From the NCBI RefSeq assembly GCF_003148685.1, contig NZ_QGGR01000012.1:186001-250000 (forward strand): a stretch of 64,000 bases of DNA. Direction: 5' to 3'. Numbering within the stretch: position 1 is the stretch's first letter; every line of letters starts with the position of its first letter. Positions 33,931 to 41,634 of this stretch are shown here, one piece after another. The notes beneath the pieces are model-generated. The model ran no database searches and was not told the DNA's origin. It was given only the letters and a program-made list of their open reading frames with translations. The stretch is from Actinoplanes xinjiangensis. Its GTDB lineage: Bacteria > Actinomycetota > Actinomycetes > Mycobacteriales > Micromonosporaceae. The position numbers and the translations under genes are program-made.

Positions 33931-36102
33931 TCAAGCCGGCTGCCCGTCGGGAAGACCCGGCTGCCCGTCCGGAAGACCCGGCTGCCCGCCCGGAAGATCC
34001 ACAGTCGATGATCGCGGCGCCGGCCGGGGAACCGTCGCCGGCCACCAGTTGGCCCGGCCGGCCAGGCGCATCAGGGCCGGCACCAGGATCGCGCGGATGA
34101 CGGTCGCGTCGACCAGGATGGCCACCGCGGTGCCCACGCCGACCATCTGCAGATACATGACGTCGCCGGTGGCGTAGAGGGCGAACGACACGGCGAGGAT
34201 CGTGGCGGCCGCGGTCACCAGGGGCGCACCGCGCTGGAGGCCCTCGAGGACGGCGCGGGTGTTGTCGCCGGTGGCGTCGTAGCGCTCCTTGATGCGGGAG
34301 AGCAGAAACACCTCGTAGTCCATGGACAGGCCGTACGCGACGCAGAACATCAGGATCGGGAACGCCGGGTCGAGGGTGCCGATCGGGGTGAAGCCGAGAA
34401 CGCCGGCGAGGAACCCGTCCTGGAAGACCGTCACCAGGACGCCGAACATGACGGCCAGGCTCAGCAGGTTGAGGATCGTCGCCTTGACCGGGATGAGCAG
34501 GCTGCCGGACATCGCGAACAGCACCGCGAACGAGATGGCCAGCAGCACGGCCGCGACCAGCGGGATCCGGTCGGTGAGCATGGCCCGGAAGTCGGTGAGC
34601 TCGGCCGGATAGCCACCCACCTGAACGGTGCCGCCGGGCGGGGGCGGGACCGCCCGGACCGCGGCGACCAGGGCGGGGGTCCCGGTGCCGGAGAGCACCT
34701 CCCGGGTGGGCACGGCCTCGAGGCGGGAGCCGGTGATGCCGGTGGGCCCGGGGCCGGTGCGGATGCCGGCGGTGAACACCCCGGCGGCCGAGTTCACCCG
34801 GGCGATCCCGGGCACCCGGGAGACCTCGGCGGCGTAACCCCCGACGTCGGCCGAGGTGCTGACGATGTGCAGAGCGTCCTGCGGCTCGGTGGGCAGGACG
34901 TCGCGCATCACGTCATACGTCTGCCGGGTCGACGCGGTCGGCGGCAGCACCCGGTCGTCGGGCAGGCCCAGGCGCAGGCCGAGCGCCGGCGCGGCGAGGA
35001 CGCCGACGATCAGCAGGCCGAGTGCGGTGAACAGGACGGGACGCCGCATGACGTGCCCGCCGAGACGGCCCCAGATCCCGTCGTCGGCCGGTGGTGGCGG
35101 CCGGCGGCGCAGCGCGCGGGGACCGAGGACGGCCAGAGCGGCCGGCAGGATCGTGAGCGCCCCGAGGACGGCCAGGACCACGACGAGGATGCCGGCGTAG
35201 GCGAACGACCGGAGGAAGGCGAACGGGAACAGCAGCAGCGCCGACAGTGACGCGGCGACGGTCAGCCCGCTGAAGACCACCGTGCGGCCCGCGGTGCGTA
35301 CCGTCGTGGTGATCGCGGCCGGAACGGGTGCACCCGCGGTGAGCTCCTCGCGGAAGCGCGCGATGACGAAGAGGCTGTAGTCGATGCCCAGGCCGATGCC
35401 CATGACCAGGGTGATGTTGGCGGCGAACGTCGCGACCTCGGTGAAGCCGGCCAGCACCCGCAGACCGGCGAGGGTGCCGATCACCGCGAACAGGCCGACG
35501 CCCAGGGTGAGCAGGGCGAGCCGGAGCCGCCGGTAGAGGACGACCAGCAGCACGATCATGACCGGGACGATCAACAGCTCGGCGCGCAGGAAGTCGCGGG
35601 TGGCCTGCTGGCTGACCTGGCTCGAGACCGCCTCGGCACCGCCCACGTCGATGCGGAGCAGGCCGGTGTCGCGGGTGTACGCCGGGAGGATCCGCTCCCG
35701 GATGTGCAGGCGGGCACTGGTGGCGTCGCCGGTGACGTGCGCCAGGATCAGCGCGTGCCGGCCGTCGGCGTCGCGCATCGTCGGGTCACCGCCGCGCGAC
35801 CAGTAGGACCAGACGTCGAGCACGGCGTCCTCACCCCGCAGCTCGGCCGCGACCGATTGCGCGGCGGCGGCCACGGCCGAGTCGTCGATCACGCCGCTGA
35901 CCAGCAGCACGAGGTTGGCGTTGCCGGTGCCGTGGTCGCGCTCCAGCAGCTGCTGCACCCGGACGGACTCACTGCCGGGGGCCTCCCACCGGCTGAGCAC
36001 GAGCACGTTCATCGCGCCGGCCGCGACAGCGGCGAGTGCGAGTGTCAGCAGGGCGGTGACCAGCAGGATCAGGCGTCGGTGGCGGAAGAGCACAGGACTC
36101 AC
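33931..36102 (-). CDS. MMPL-family (RND-type) exporter
   Basis: 723 aa from GTG 36102; the longer frame from 36150 would start inside the TetR operator. Two MMPL halves, each with a membrane helix, a large outside loop and a block of five to six helices (VMGIGLGIDYSLFVIARFRE in half 1, MFCVAYGLSMDYEVFLLSRI in half 2, both with the conserved GxxxDY(S/E)(L/V)F). Likely exports a drug or lipid by proton force. The last 20 residues are a 7-residue repeat (LPDGQPG) from a 21-bp DNA repeat. Controlled by the divergent TetR gene. Confidence 0.9.
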   Translation of the reverse strand: MSPVLFRHRRLILLVTALLTLALAAVAAGAMNVLVLSRWEAPGSESVRVQQLLERDHGTGNANLVLLVSGVIDDSAVAAAAQSVAAELRGEDAVLDVWSYWSRGGDPTMRDADGRHALILAHVTGDATSARLHIRERILPAYTRDTGLLRIDVGGAEAVSSQVSQQATRDFLRAELLIVPVMIVLLVVLYRRLRLALLTLGVGLFAVIGTLAGLRVLAGFTEVATFAANITLVMGIGLGIDYSLFVIARFREELTAGAPVPAAITTTVRTAGRTVVFSGLTVAASLSALLLFPFAFLRSFAYAGILVVVLAVLGALTILPAALAVLGPRALRRRPPPPADDGIWGRLGGHVMRRPVLFTALGLLIVGVLAAPALGLRLGLPDDRVLPPTASTRQTYDVMRDVLPTEPQDALHIVSTSADVGGYAAEVSRVPGIARVNSAAGVFTAGIRTGPGPTGITGSRLEAVPTREVLSGTGTPALVAAVRAVPPPPGGTVQVGGYPAELTDFRAMLTDRIPLVAAVLLAISFAVLFAMSGSLLIPVKATILNLLSLAVMFGVLVTVFQDGFLAGVLGFTPIGTLDPAFPILMFCVAYGLSMDYEVFLLSRIKERYDATGDNTRAVLEGLQRGAPLVTAAATILAVSFALYATGDVMYLQMVGVGTAVAILVDATVIRAILVPALMRLAGRANWWPATVPRPAPRSSTVDLPGGQPGLPDGQPGLPDGQPA
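33936..33998. repeat. 21-bp tandem repeat, three copies, end of MMPL gene
   Basis: CCGGCTGCCCGTCSGGAAGAC repeats at 33936, 33957 and 33978 and codes the (LPDGQPG)n tail of the exporter; in frame because 21 is a multiple of 3. Confidence 0.85.
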
Positions 36103-36124
36103 CCCTGGTAAGCTCCCGGTGAAT

Positions 36125-36140
36125 ACGAGCGATTGCTCGT
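36125..36140. promoter_or_regulatory. TetR operator 1
   Basis: ACGAGC-GATT-GCTCGT inverted repeat, centred 27 bp from operator 2, between the MMPL start and the TetR gene. Confidence 0.75.
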
Positions 36141-36148
36141 GAAGCGAC

Positions 36149-36170
36149 AATACGAGCGACCGCTCGTATT
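36149..36170. promoter_or_regulatory. TetR operator 2
   Basis: AATACGAGCG-AC-CGCTCGTATT, a perfect 22-bp inverted repeat with 10-bp arms, sharing ACGAGC/GCTCGT with operator 1. Best candidate binding site for the TetR protein at 36204. Confidence 0.85.
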
Positions 36171-36203
36171 AGTCAAGGCGGGCTCGGGCGAGGACGGTGC
36201 TCA

Positions 36204-36776
36204 TTGGTCAAACGGCAGGCACGCGGCCGGCAGCGCATCGCCGAGATCCTGGACGCGGCTCTCGCCCTGTTCGCCGAGACCGGATACGACCGGACCTCGA
36301 CGAACGCGATCGCCGCGCGGGCCGGCATCTCACCCGGCTCGCTGTACCAGTACTTCCCGAACAAGGAGGCGATCGCCGACGCGCTGTCCGAGCGGCTGCT
36401 CGGGGAGCTGCGGGAGGCGCATGCGGCCGCCTTCGACGACTCCGCGGTGGCCGGGCTGCCGCTGCCCGACCTGGTCTCCCGGGTGGTCGATCCGCTGGTC
36501 TTCTTCCACGTGGCCAATCCGGGTGCCAAGGTGCTCATCGGGGAGAAGGGGCAGCCGCTGCACACGGGCGTCACCGACCGGGTGGGTGCGCTGTTGCGGG
36601 CCCGTTCGCCGCACCTGCCCGACGACGACGTGCGGCGCACCTCGACGGTCGCGGTGCAGATCGTCGCCGCGCTGATGGGCGGCATCGTGGCTGCTCCCGA
36701 GCCGGAGCGGGCCGCCCTGGTCCAGGAGCTGAAAAGGGCGCTCACCGGATACCTCGCACCACCCGGCGGCCTCTAA
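36204..36776 (+). CDS. TetR-family repressor of the MMPL exporter
   Basis: 190 aa from TTG 36204 (GAGGA upstream). HTH: IAEILDAALALFAETGYDRT, STNAIAARAGISPGSLYQYF and PNKEAIADALS. The C-terminal ligand domain is helical (residues 60-185). Divergent from the exporter with two operator palindromes between them: the standard drug-efflux repressor set. Ligand unknown. Confidence 0.9.
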   Translation: MVKRQARGRQRIAEILDAALALFAETGYDRTSTNAIAARAGISPGSLYQYFPNKEAIADALSERLLGELREAHAAAFDDSAVAGLPLPDLVSRVVDPLVFFHVANPGAKVLIGEKGQPLHTGVTDRVGALLRARSPHLPDDDVRRTSTVAVQIVAALMGGIVAAPEPERAALVQELKRALTGYLAPPGGL

Positions 36777-36785
36777 GCTGTCGCG

Positions 36786-38192
36786 GTGCTTCAGGCCGGT
36801 GCGCGACTCGGGAACCGTTATCTCCTCCAGCAGCGCCTCGGCGCCGGCGGGATGGGCGAGGTGTGGCTGGCCGTCGACGAGGTGCTGCGGCGTACCGTCG
36901 CGGTCAAGGTCATGCTGCCCTCGGTCGCCGACGACCCGGATTTCGCGAAACGGTTCGAGTCGGAGGCCACGTCGATGGCCCGGATCAACCACCCGGCCGT
37001 CGCCTCGATCCACGACTTCGGCCGTGACCAGGGAACTCACTACCTGGTCATGGAGTTCGTCGACGGCGAGTCGCTGGCTCAGCGACTCGCCAGGGACGGG
37101 CGGATCGCCCCCGAGGAGACGATGCGCCTGATCGAGCAGGTGGCCATCGGCCTCCAGGCCGTGCACGACGAGGGCCTGGTGCACCGCGACATCAAACCGG
37201 CGAACCTGCTGGTCCGGCGCAACGGCACGGTGGTCATCACCGACTTCGGCATCGCCCGGCACGAGGCGGCCGGCCGCCTGACGGTCTCCGGCGCCATTCT
37301 GGGTACGCCCACCTACCTCTCACCCGAACAGGTGCGGGGCGAGCCCGCCGGCGCCCTCAGCGACGTGTATTCGCTCGGCCTCGTCGCCTACGAGTGTCTG
37401 GCGGGGGAGAAGCCGTTCGTCGGCGACAGTCCGTATGCGGTGGCGTTGCAGCGCCTCCAGGGCGGCCCGCGGACGATCAAGGTCACGCTGCCGGTGCCGG
37501 TGCAGGCGACCGTCGAGCGGGCTCTGGCGATCGAGCCGAGGGACCGCTGGCCGTCGGCGGCCGCGTTCGGCGCCGCCGCCCGTGACTCGGTGGCGGCCGC
37601 CGTGCCCACGCCCGTCCCGGCACCCGCTCCGCGTACCGCGCCGTCCTCGCCGAACCGTGTGCCCGTGCTGCTCGCCGCCCTGTCCGTGGTGCTGCTCACC
37701 GTCGTCGGTGTCCTGGCCTGGGGCCTGCTGTCCGGCGACGGCAAGGGTGCGGCCACGACGCAGGGGCCCGCGGCGTCGGCCGGGGCGGCCGAGCCCGCCC
37801 AGGAGTGGGAGCCGCAGGGCTTCGTGGCCTGCGGGGACACCTACTGCCCGGTGGAGCCGATGTGCTGGGGCGGGCTGACCGCCAACAGCGGGGCCGCGGT
37901 GGCGCCGCGCCCGGTGGACTGCGCCGAGCCGCACTTCTGGGAGACGTTCCGGGCGGTGGCGATGCCGGCCGGCGGGGTGCGCATCGACGACGCGGACCCG
38001 CTGATCGAGCGGCCCGGTATCGCGGAGGCCTGTTCCGCGCAGGCGATGACCTCACGCAGCAGCGAACCGGCCAAGACCCGGAGGTGGCAGCGCGACGTCT
38101 GGCCGATCCCGGTCGGTGCCGACACCATGCTGCACTGCGTCGCGAGCGCGCCGGGCGGCGAGTCGACCGGAGGCTACTTCCGCCGGCCGTGA
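36786..38192 (+). CDS. PknB-like Ser/Thr kinase with Cys-rich outside domain
   Basis: 468 aa from GTG 36786, 6 nt behind TAAGCT (leaderless pattern). Kinase domain residues 12-270: Gly loop LGAGGMGEVW, Lys41, HRDIKPAN (Asp135), DFG (Asp153), GTPTYLSPEQ. Pro/Ala linker, one membrane helix (293-315), then a 150-residue outside domain with six Cys and the text PVDCAEPHFWETF, which resembles the septum-formation-type domain found in actinobacterial surface proteins. No PASTA repeats. Outside ligand unknown. The kinase may phosphorylate products of the next operon (inference). Confidence 0.9.
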   Translation: MLQAGARLGNRYLLQQRLGAGGMGEVWLAVDEVLRRTVAVKVMLPSVADDPDFAKRFESEATSMARINHPAVASIHDFGRDQGTHYLVMEFVDGESLAQRLARDGRIAPEETMRLIEQVAIGLQAVHDEGLVHRDIKPANLLVRRNGTVVITDFGIARHEAAGRLTVSGAILGTPTYLSPEQVRGEPAGALSDVYSLGLVAYECLAGEKPFVGDSPYAVALQRLQGGPRTIKVTLPVPVQATVERALAIEPRDRWPSAAAFGAAARDSVAAAVPTPVPAPAPRTAPSSPNRVPVLLAALSVVLLTVVGVLAWGLLSGDGKGAATTQGPAASAGAAEPAQEWEPQGFVACGDTYCPVEPMCWGGLTANSGAAVAPRPVDCAEPHFWETFRAVAMPAGGVRIDDADPLIERPGIAEACSAQAMTSRSSEPAKTRRWQRDVWPIPVGADTMLHCVASAPGGESTGGYFRRP

Positions 38193-38298
38193 CGCGCCGG
38201 CCGGGCTTCTCGGCGGCTACCATCACCCGACCGGGGGAGTTGCGTCACTCGCTGAAGTCGATACGTTGACGATCCTCATTCCACTCCGGAGGGTTGAG

Positions 38299-40032
38299 AT
38301 GGTCGATCCGGATCCGCAGTCGCAGCCGCTCTTGAGCACGCCCGCCTACCGGGCACCCGAGACGATGAGCGCGACCACCAGACACCTGTCCGCAGCGCCC
38401 TACCTGGACATCGACTTCGCCAACCGGGTGATACGCGAGGTCCTGGAGTCCGAGCGCAAGGCGGTCCCACCGTCCTACGGGTTCGACCTCGACCCGGTGG
38501 TCCGGCACAGCCTACGGGCGCGGCGTCTCCTCCTCCTGCGGTACGGCCTGGTCACGCTCGTGCTGATCGTCGGCTTCTGCCTGAGCCCGGTCGCGACGAT
38601 CAGCTGGCTCCTGCTCTGCGGCGTGATCGTCGGATTCCGGTCCCGGGTGCTCGGCGGGCTGCCCCCGCAGGTGCGGATGGGGATCGTGGCGGCGGTCGCG
38701 CTCTCCGGGTTCTGCCTCGCCGGCTACTGGGTCGTGCAGAGCATGTCCGGTGACCTCGGCGACCTCCTCTTCAGCGGGAGCTCCCAGTCCAGCTACTACC
38801 GCAGCGACCTCGGCGGTACCGATATCGGGTTCACGTTCATCGACCTCCTCTACCCGGTGGTACTGACCGGCGCCATGTGCGCGGTGCTGTTCCTGTCCCG
38901 CCGGCACGCGCTCGGTGTCATCACCACCGAACTGGCGCCGGGCGCTCCCGCCGGCGCGCCGCGCACCACCAACGCCCGGGTCGAGCGCCGGCTCGCCATC
39001 GTCGCCGGCATGCAGCGCGGCAACCTGTCGGTGCACGACCGGGAGCCGTTCCTCGGCGCCGGCCGGATCTGGCACGGCTGGGACTTCGCCATCCCGCTCA
39101 ACCCGGTCGAGGGCGATCGGCGGATCCGCCTCGACGGGGCCACCCTCAACCGCCGGGTCGCCGACGCCATCATCGGACTGCGCTCGCCGGAGCTCCATGA
39201 GGGCGAGAAGGTGCCGAACGTGTTCGTCGTGCCATACGTGGTGGCCAACGGCTGGCGGCGCACCGACGACCCGCTCATCGACCCCAACACGCGAGCGCCG
39301 TACACCCTGGCCTCGCCGGAGACGCTGGCCGCCATCGAGGGCAGCCCGCAGGGTGGCATGCGCTACTACCTGCGCGCCGTCGTCCCGGCGCACGGCAAGG
39401 ACATCCGGACGCCCGGGGGACGGCCGGTGCTGCCCGCACAGGACAGTGGTGTCGCCGTCACGGCGTTCGTCCACCTCGCCGTCGAGGGCGGCATGCTCTA
39501 CGCCGAGTTCGTCGCCACGGTGATGCCCGAGATCCGCCGCTTCTACCAGCTCGGTGACATCCTCCGGCCGGAACGTGTGCCGACGTACGCCGCGGCGATG
39601 ACCCTGCGGAGCTTCTTCCGGGACAACCTGTTCGCCCCGCTCTGGTTCGTCCAGATCGGCTGGGACGCCGCCCGCCTGTCCGGCCGGATGGCCCGCTCCG
39701 CCAAGGACGCCGACGAACTGCGCTTCCACGACTACGGCGCCGACCTCAGCGTTCGGGAGGAGGGCGCGGAGTACCCGGTCTACAAGTTTCTCAACGAGCT
39801 CGACGCGGCCAAGTACATTTCTCTGTTGGACAAGGCAGTCGTCGAGGAGGTCCTGGACTTCCTCGACGAGCACGGTGTGGACACCGGCGAGTTCCGGATG
39901 AAGGCGGCGAACGTGTCGTTCGACTTCAGCACGAAGACGTTCAACGGTGGCCAGCAGATCTTCGGTAACAACAACCGCGTCAACCAGACGAACTTCCCGA
40001 AAGCTCCCAGAAGCGGAGGCACCGGTGGCTGA
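38299..40032 (+). CDS. Membrane protein with C-terminal GGQQIFGNNN motif
   Basis: 577 aa from ATG 38299, GGAGGG five nt upstream. Residues 1-75 soluble; four membrane helices at about 82-100, 103-118, 128-150 and 183-205; then a 370-residue cytoplasmic-type domain with WHGWDFAIPLNPVEGDRRI, FVVPYVVANGWRRTDDPLID, FVATVMPEIRRFYQLGD and a helical segment. The last part reads TFNGGQQIFGNNNRVNQTNF (residues 547-566). The same motif starts the next protein, and the genes overlap by 8 nt. I do not recognise the family. Gly/Gln/Asn-rich motifs of this type suggest beta-stacking or amyloid-like contact between partners (inference). Confidence 0.8.
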   Translation: MVDPDPQSQPLLSTPAYRAPETMSATTRHLSAAPYLDIDFANRVIREVLESERKAVPPSYGFDLDPVVRHSLRARRLLLLRYGLVTLVLIVGFCLSPVATISWLLLCGVIVGFRSRVLGGLPPQVRMGIVAAVALSGFCLAGYWVVQSMSGDLGDLLFSGSSQSSYYRSDLGGTDIGFTFIDLLYPVVLTGAMCAVLFLSRRHALGVITTELAPGAPAGAPRTTNARVERRLAIVAGMQRGNLSVHDREPFLGAGRIWHGWDFAIPLNPVEGDRRIRLDGATLNRRVADAIIGLRSPELHEGEKVPNVFVVPYVVANGWRRTDDPLIDPNTRAPYTLASPETLAAIEGSPQGGMRYYLRAVVPAHGKDIRTPGGRPVLPAQDSGVAVTAFVHLAVEGGMLYAEFVATVMPEIRRFYQLGDILRPERVPTYAAAMTLRSFFRDNLFAPLWFVQIGWDAARLSGRMARSAKDADELRFHDYGADLSVREEGAEYPVYKFLNELDAAKYISLLDKAVVEEVLDFLDEHGVDTGEFRMKAANVSFDFSTKTFNGGQQIFGNNNRVNQTNFPKAPRSGGTGG

Positions 40033-40372
40033 GCAACGCTTCGAGAACTTCACGTTCCACGGTGGCCAGCAGGTCTTCGGCGACCGCAACACGGTCAGCC
40101 AGACCAACAACTTCTACTACGGTGACCAGCGCGACGAGATCCTCGGCCACCTGGAGACGATCCGGTCGGCCGCTCCCGAGCCGGCCGTGGTCGAGCCGGA
40201 GATCGTGATCATCGAGCAGGCGCTGGAGCACCCGACCGCGGAGGCCCGCAGCCGGGTGGAGCACGCGCTCGGCCAATTGCGGCACAAGCTGGGGACCGTG
40301 CAGTCGGCCACCGAGGCGGTCGCGGCGATCGGTGCGATCGCCGCGGTCGTCGCCCAGTACTGGCCGTTCTGA
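40025..40372 (+). CDS. Small protein with N-terminal GGQQVFGDRN motif
   Basis: 115 aa from GTG 40025. Begins FTFHGGQQVFGDRNTVSQTN followed by NFYYGDQ (motif residues 9-35), then a helical region (EILGHLETIRS, EHALGQLRHKLGTVQSATEA) and a hydrophobic C-terminal segment (AIGAIAAVVAQYWPF). Actinobacterial small proteins of the DUF5955-like kind have a similar layout: a Gly/Asn/Gln-rich start and a helical end. The motif is shared with the C-terminus of the overlapping upstream gene, at DNA level too. Function unknown; partner of the upstream membrane protein (inference). Confidence 0.75.
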   Translation: MAEQRFENFTFHGGQQVFGDRNTVSQTNNFYYGDQRDEILGHLETIRSAAPEPAVVEPEIVIIEQALEHPTAEARSRVEHALGQLRHKLGTVQSATEAVAAIGAIAAVVAQYWPF

Positions 40373-40412
40373 CTCCGGCCGTTTCGATCCCGGCCGTTTC
40401 GATCCCGGCCGT

Positions 40413-41198
40413 TCAGATTTGCTCGGCGGAGCGGGTCCGGAGGCCGTTGGCCTGGGCGACCGGGTTCCAGCGGCTCAGGAAGGCCCGCTTCGCCGTACCG
40501 GCGCTGTTCGACGCGGCCCGGCCCCGGGAGTAACCCGCGTCGTCAGCCGCCGCGCAGCCGCCGGACAGGGTCGGCTCGGCCCACGCCAGGAAGCCCTGAT
40601 CCGCCTCCCACGCATACTGCAGCGCCGTGACCAGCCCGGACCGTAGTCCCTCGCCGCCGGACAGTGCGCTCAGGTCGGCGTTGCGCACCGTCTCCATCTG
40701 TGACTGCCGCTCCTCACCGACCGCACGGATGTCGGCGACCGCCCCGGCCAGGTCGTCGCAGCCACCGACCTGCTCGATCGCCTGGTTGAGCTTGCGCCGG
40801 CTGGCCACGCTGTCGGACAGCACCGCGTCGATCGCGGCCGCCTGGGTTCGGGGGTCACCCGCCGGCGTGCTGGTGGTCGTGGGCGCCGTCGTCGGCGGTG
40901 TGGTGGGTTCCGGTTCCGGATCCGGCTCGGTCGCCGTGGTCGGGACGGGCTGGGCGCCGGTCGGCTCCGGAGTCGCGTCGTCGGAGATTGATCTGAAGTA
41001 GATCCCCGCGGCGACCGCCAGGATCACCAGCAGGACGCAGACCCCGGCGATCAGCGGGATCCGGTTCGGGCCGGCCGGTACCGGCGGTGGGGGCGGTGGA
41101 ACGTAGTGGGTGGGGGCCGTACGGGCCAGCGCCGAGTTGCACCGTGCGCAGACGGCCGCGGCCGGGTCGTTGTCGAGTCCGCAGGTGGGGCACACCAT
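40413..41198 (-). CDS. Zinc-ribbon membrane protein
   Basis: 261 aa from ATG 41198 (ATG 41207 adds MGD). N-terminal zinc ribbon CPTCGLDNDPAAAVCARC (two CxxC knuckles), Pro-rich linker, one membrane helix (PLIAGVCVLLVILAVAAGIYF, residues about 48-68), a Thr/Pro-rich spacer, and a helical outside domain with two Cys (GGCDDLAG and SGGCAAAD). The layout (inside zinc ribbon, outside helical domain) is common in actinomycete cell-surface proteins. Function unknown. Confidence 0.75.
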   Translation of the reverse strand: MVCPTCGLDNDPAAAVCARCNSALARTAPTHYVPPPPPPVPAGPNRIPLIAGVCVLLVILAVAAGIYFRSISDDATPEPTGAQPVPTTATEPDPEPEPTTPPTTAPTTTSTPAGDPRTQAAAIDAVLSDSVASRRKLNQAIEQVGGCDDLAGAVADIRAVGEERQSQMETVRNADLSALSGGEGLRSGLVTALQYAWEADQGFLAWAEPTLSGGCAAADDAGYSRGRAASNSAGTAKRAFLSRWNPVAQANGLRTRSAEQI

Positions 41199-41263
41199 GT
41201 CACCCATCGTATCGATCACGGTGTACGCGCGGTACGCCCTTAAGGGGTGGCGCTTGTTTCTAT

Positions 41264-41284
41264 TGTTCGCATAGAATGCGAACA
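41264..41284. promoter_or_regulatory. GntR/YtrA-type operator over the start codon
   Basis: TGTTCGCAT-AGA-ATGCGAACA is a perfect 9+3+9 inverted repeat that ends on the A of the ATG at 41284. TAGAAT (41272-41277) inside it is a good -10, six nt before the ATG, so the transcript is likely leaderless and self-repressed. Confidence 0.8.
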
Positions 41285-41634
41285 TGTTGTTCCGCATCGA
41301 CCCCGCTTCCGGGGTGCCGCTCGCCGATCAGATCGCCGCCCACGTGCGTGGTGCGGTCGCCGCCGGCGAGCTGGCGCCCGGCGACCGGCTCCCCGCCGCC
41401 CGCGACCTGGCCGAGTCGTTGCAGGTCAACATGCACACGATCCTTCGGGCCTACGCGCGCTTGCGTGACGAGGGCCTGATCGAGCTACGCCGTGGTCGCG
41501 GCGCCACGATCCGCCGCGGTGACGCCGCCGACCGGGCTCGCCTGGTCGACGCGGTGCAGAACCTGCTCGTCGCCGGCCGGCGACTAGGGCTGAACGTCGA
41601 TGAACTCGTGGACGAGGTACGGAGGCTGGCATGA
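41284..41634 (+). CDS. GntR-family regulator, YtrA subfamily
   Basis: 116 aa from ATG 41284. GntR winged helix: PLADQIAAHVRGAVAAGELA, GDRLPAARDLAESLQVNMHT, AYARLRDEGLIELRRGRG. It has only a short C-terminal helix as in the YtrA group, which usually controls adjacent membrane-protein genes. Overlaps the DUF1648 gene by ATGA. Confidence 0.9.
   Translation: MLFRIDPASGVPLADQIAAHVRGAVAAGELAPGDRLPAARDLAESLQVNMHTILRAYARLRDEGLIELRRGRGATIRRGDAADRARLVDAVQNLLVAGRRLGLNVDELVDEVRRLA

Noticed and set aside
36149..36170. Longer MMPL start at 36150
   Set aside because: It would place the start codon in the TetR operator; GTG 36102 gives a normal MMPL N-terminus.
38243..38269. Nine-codon leader (TTG to TGA) before the 38299 gene, behind GGGGGAG
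   Set aside because: Too short and without special codons to argue for attenuation; chance is likely.
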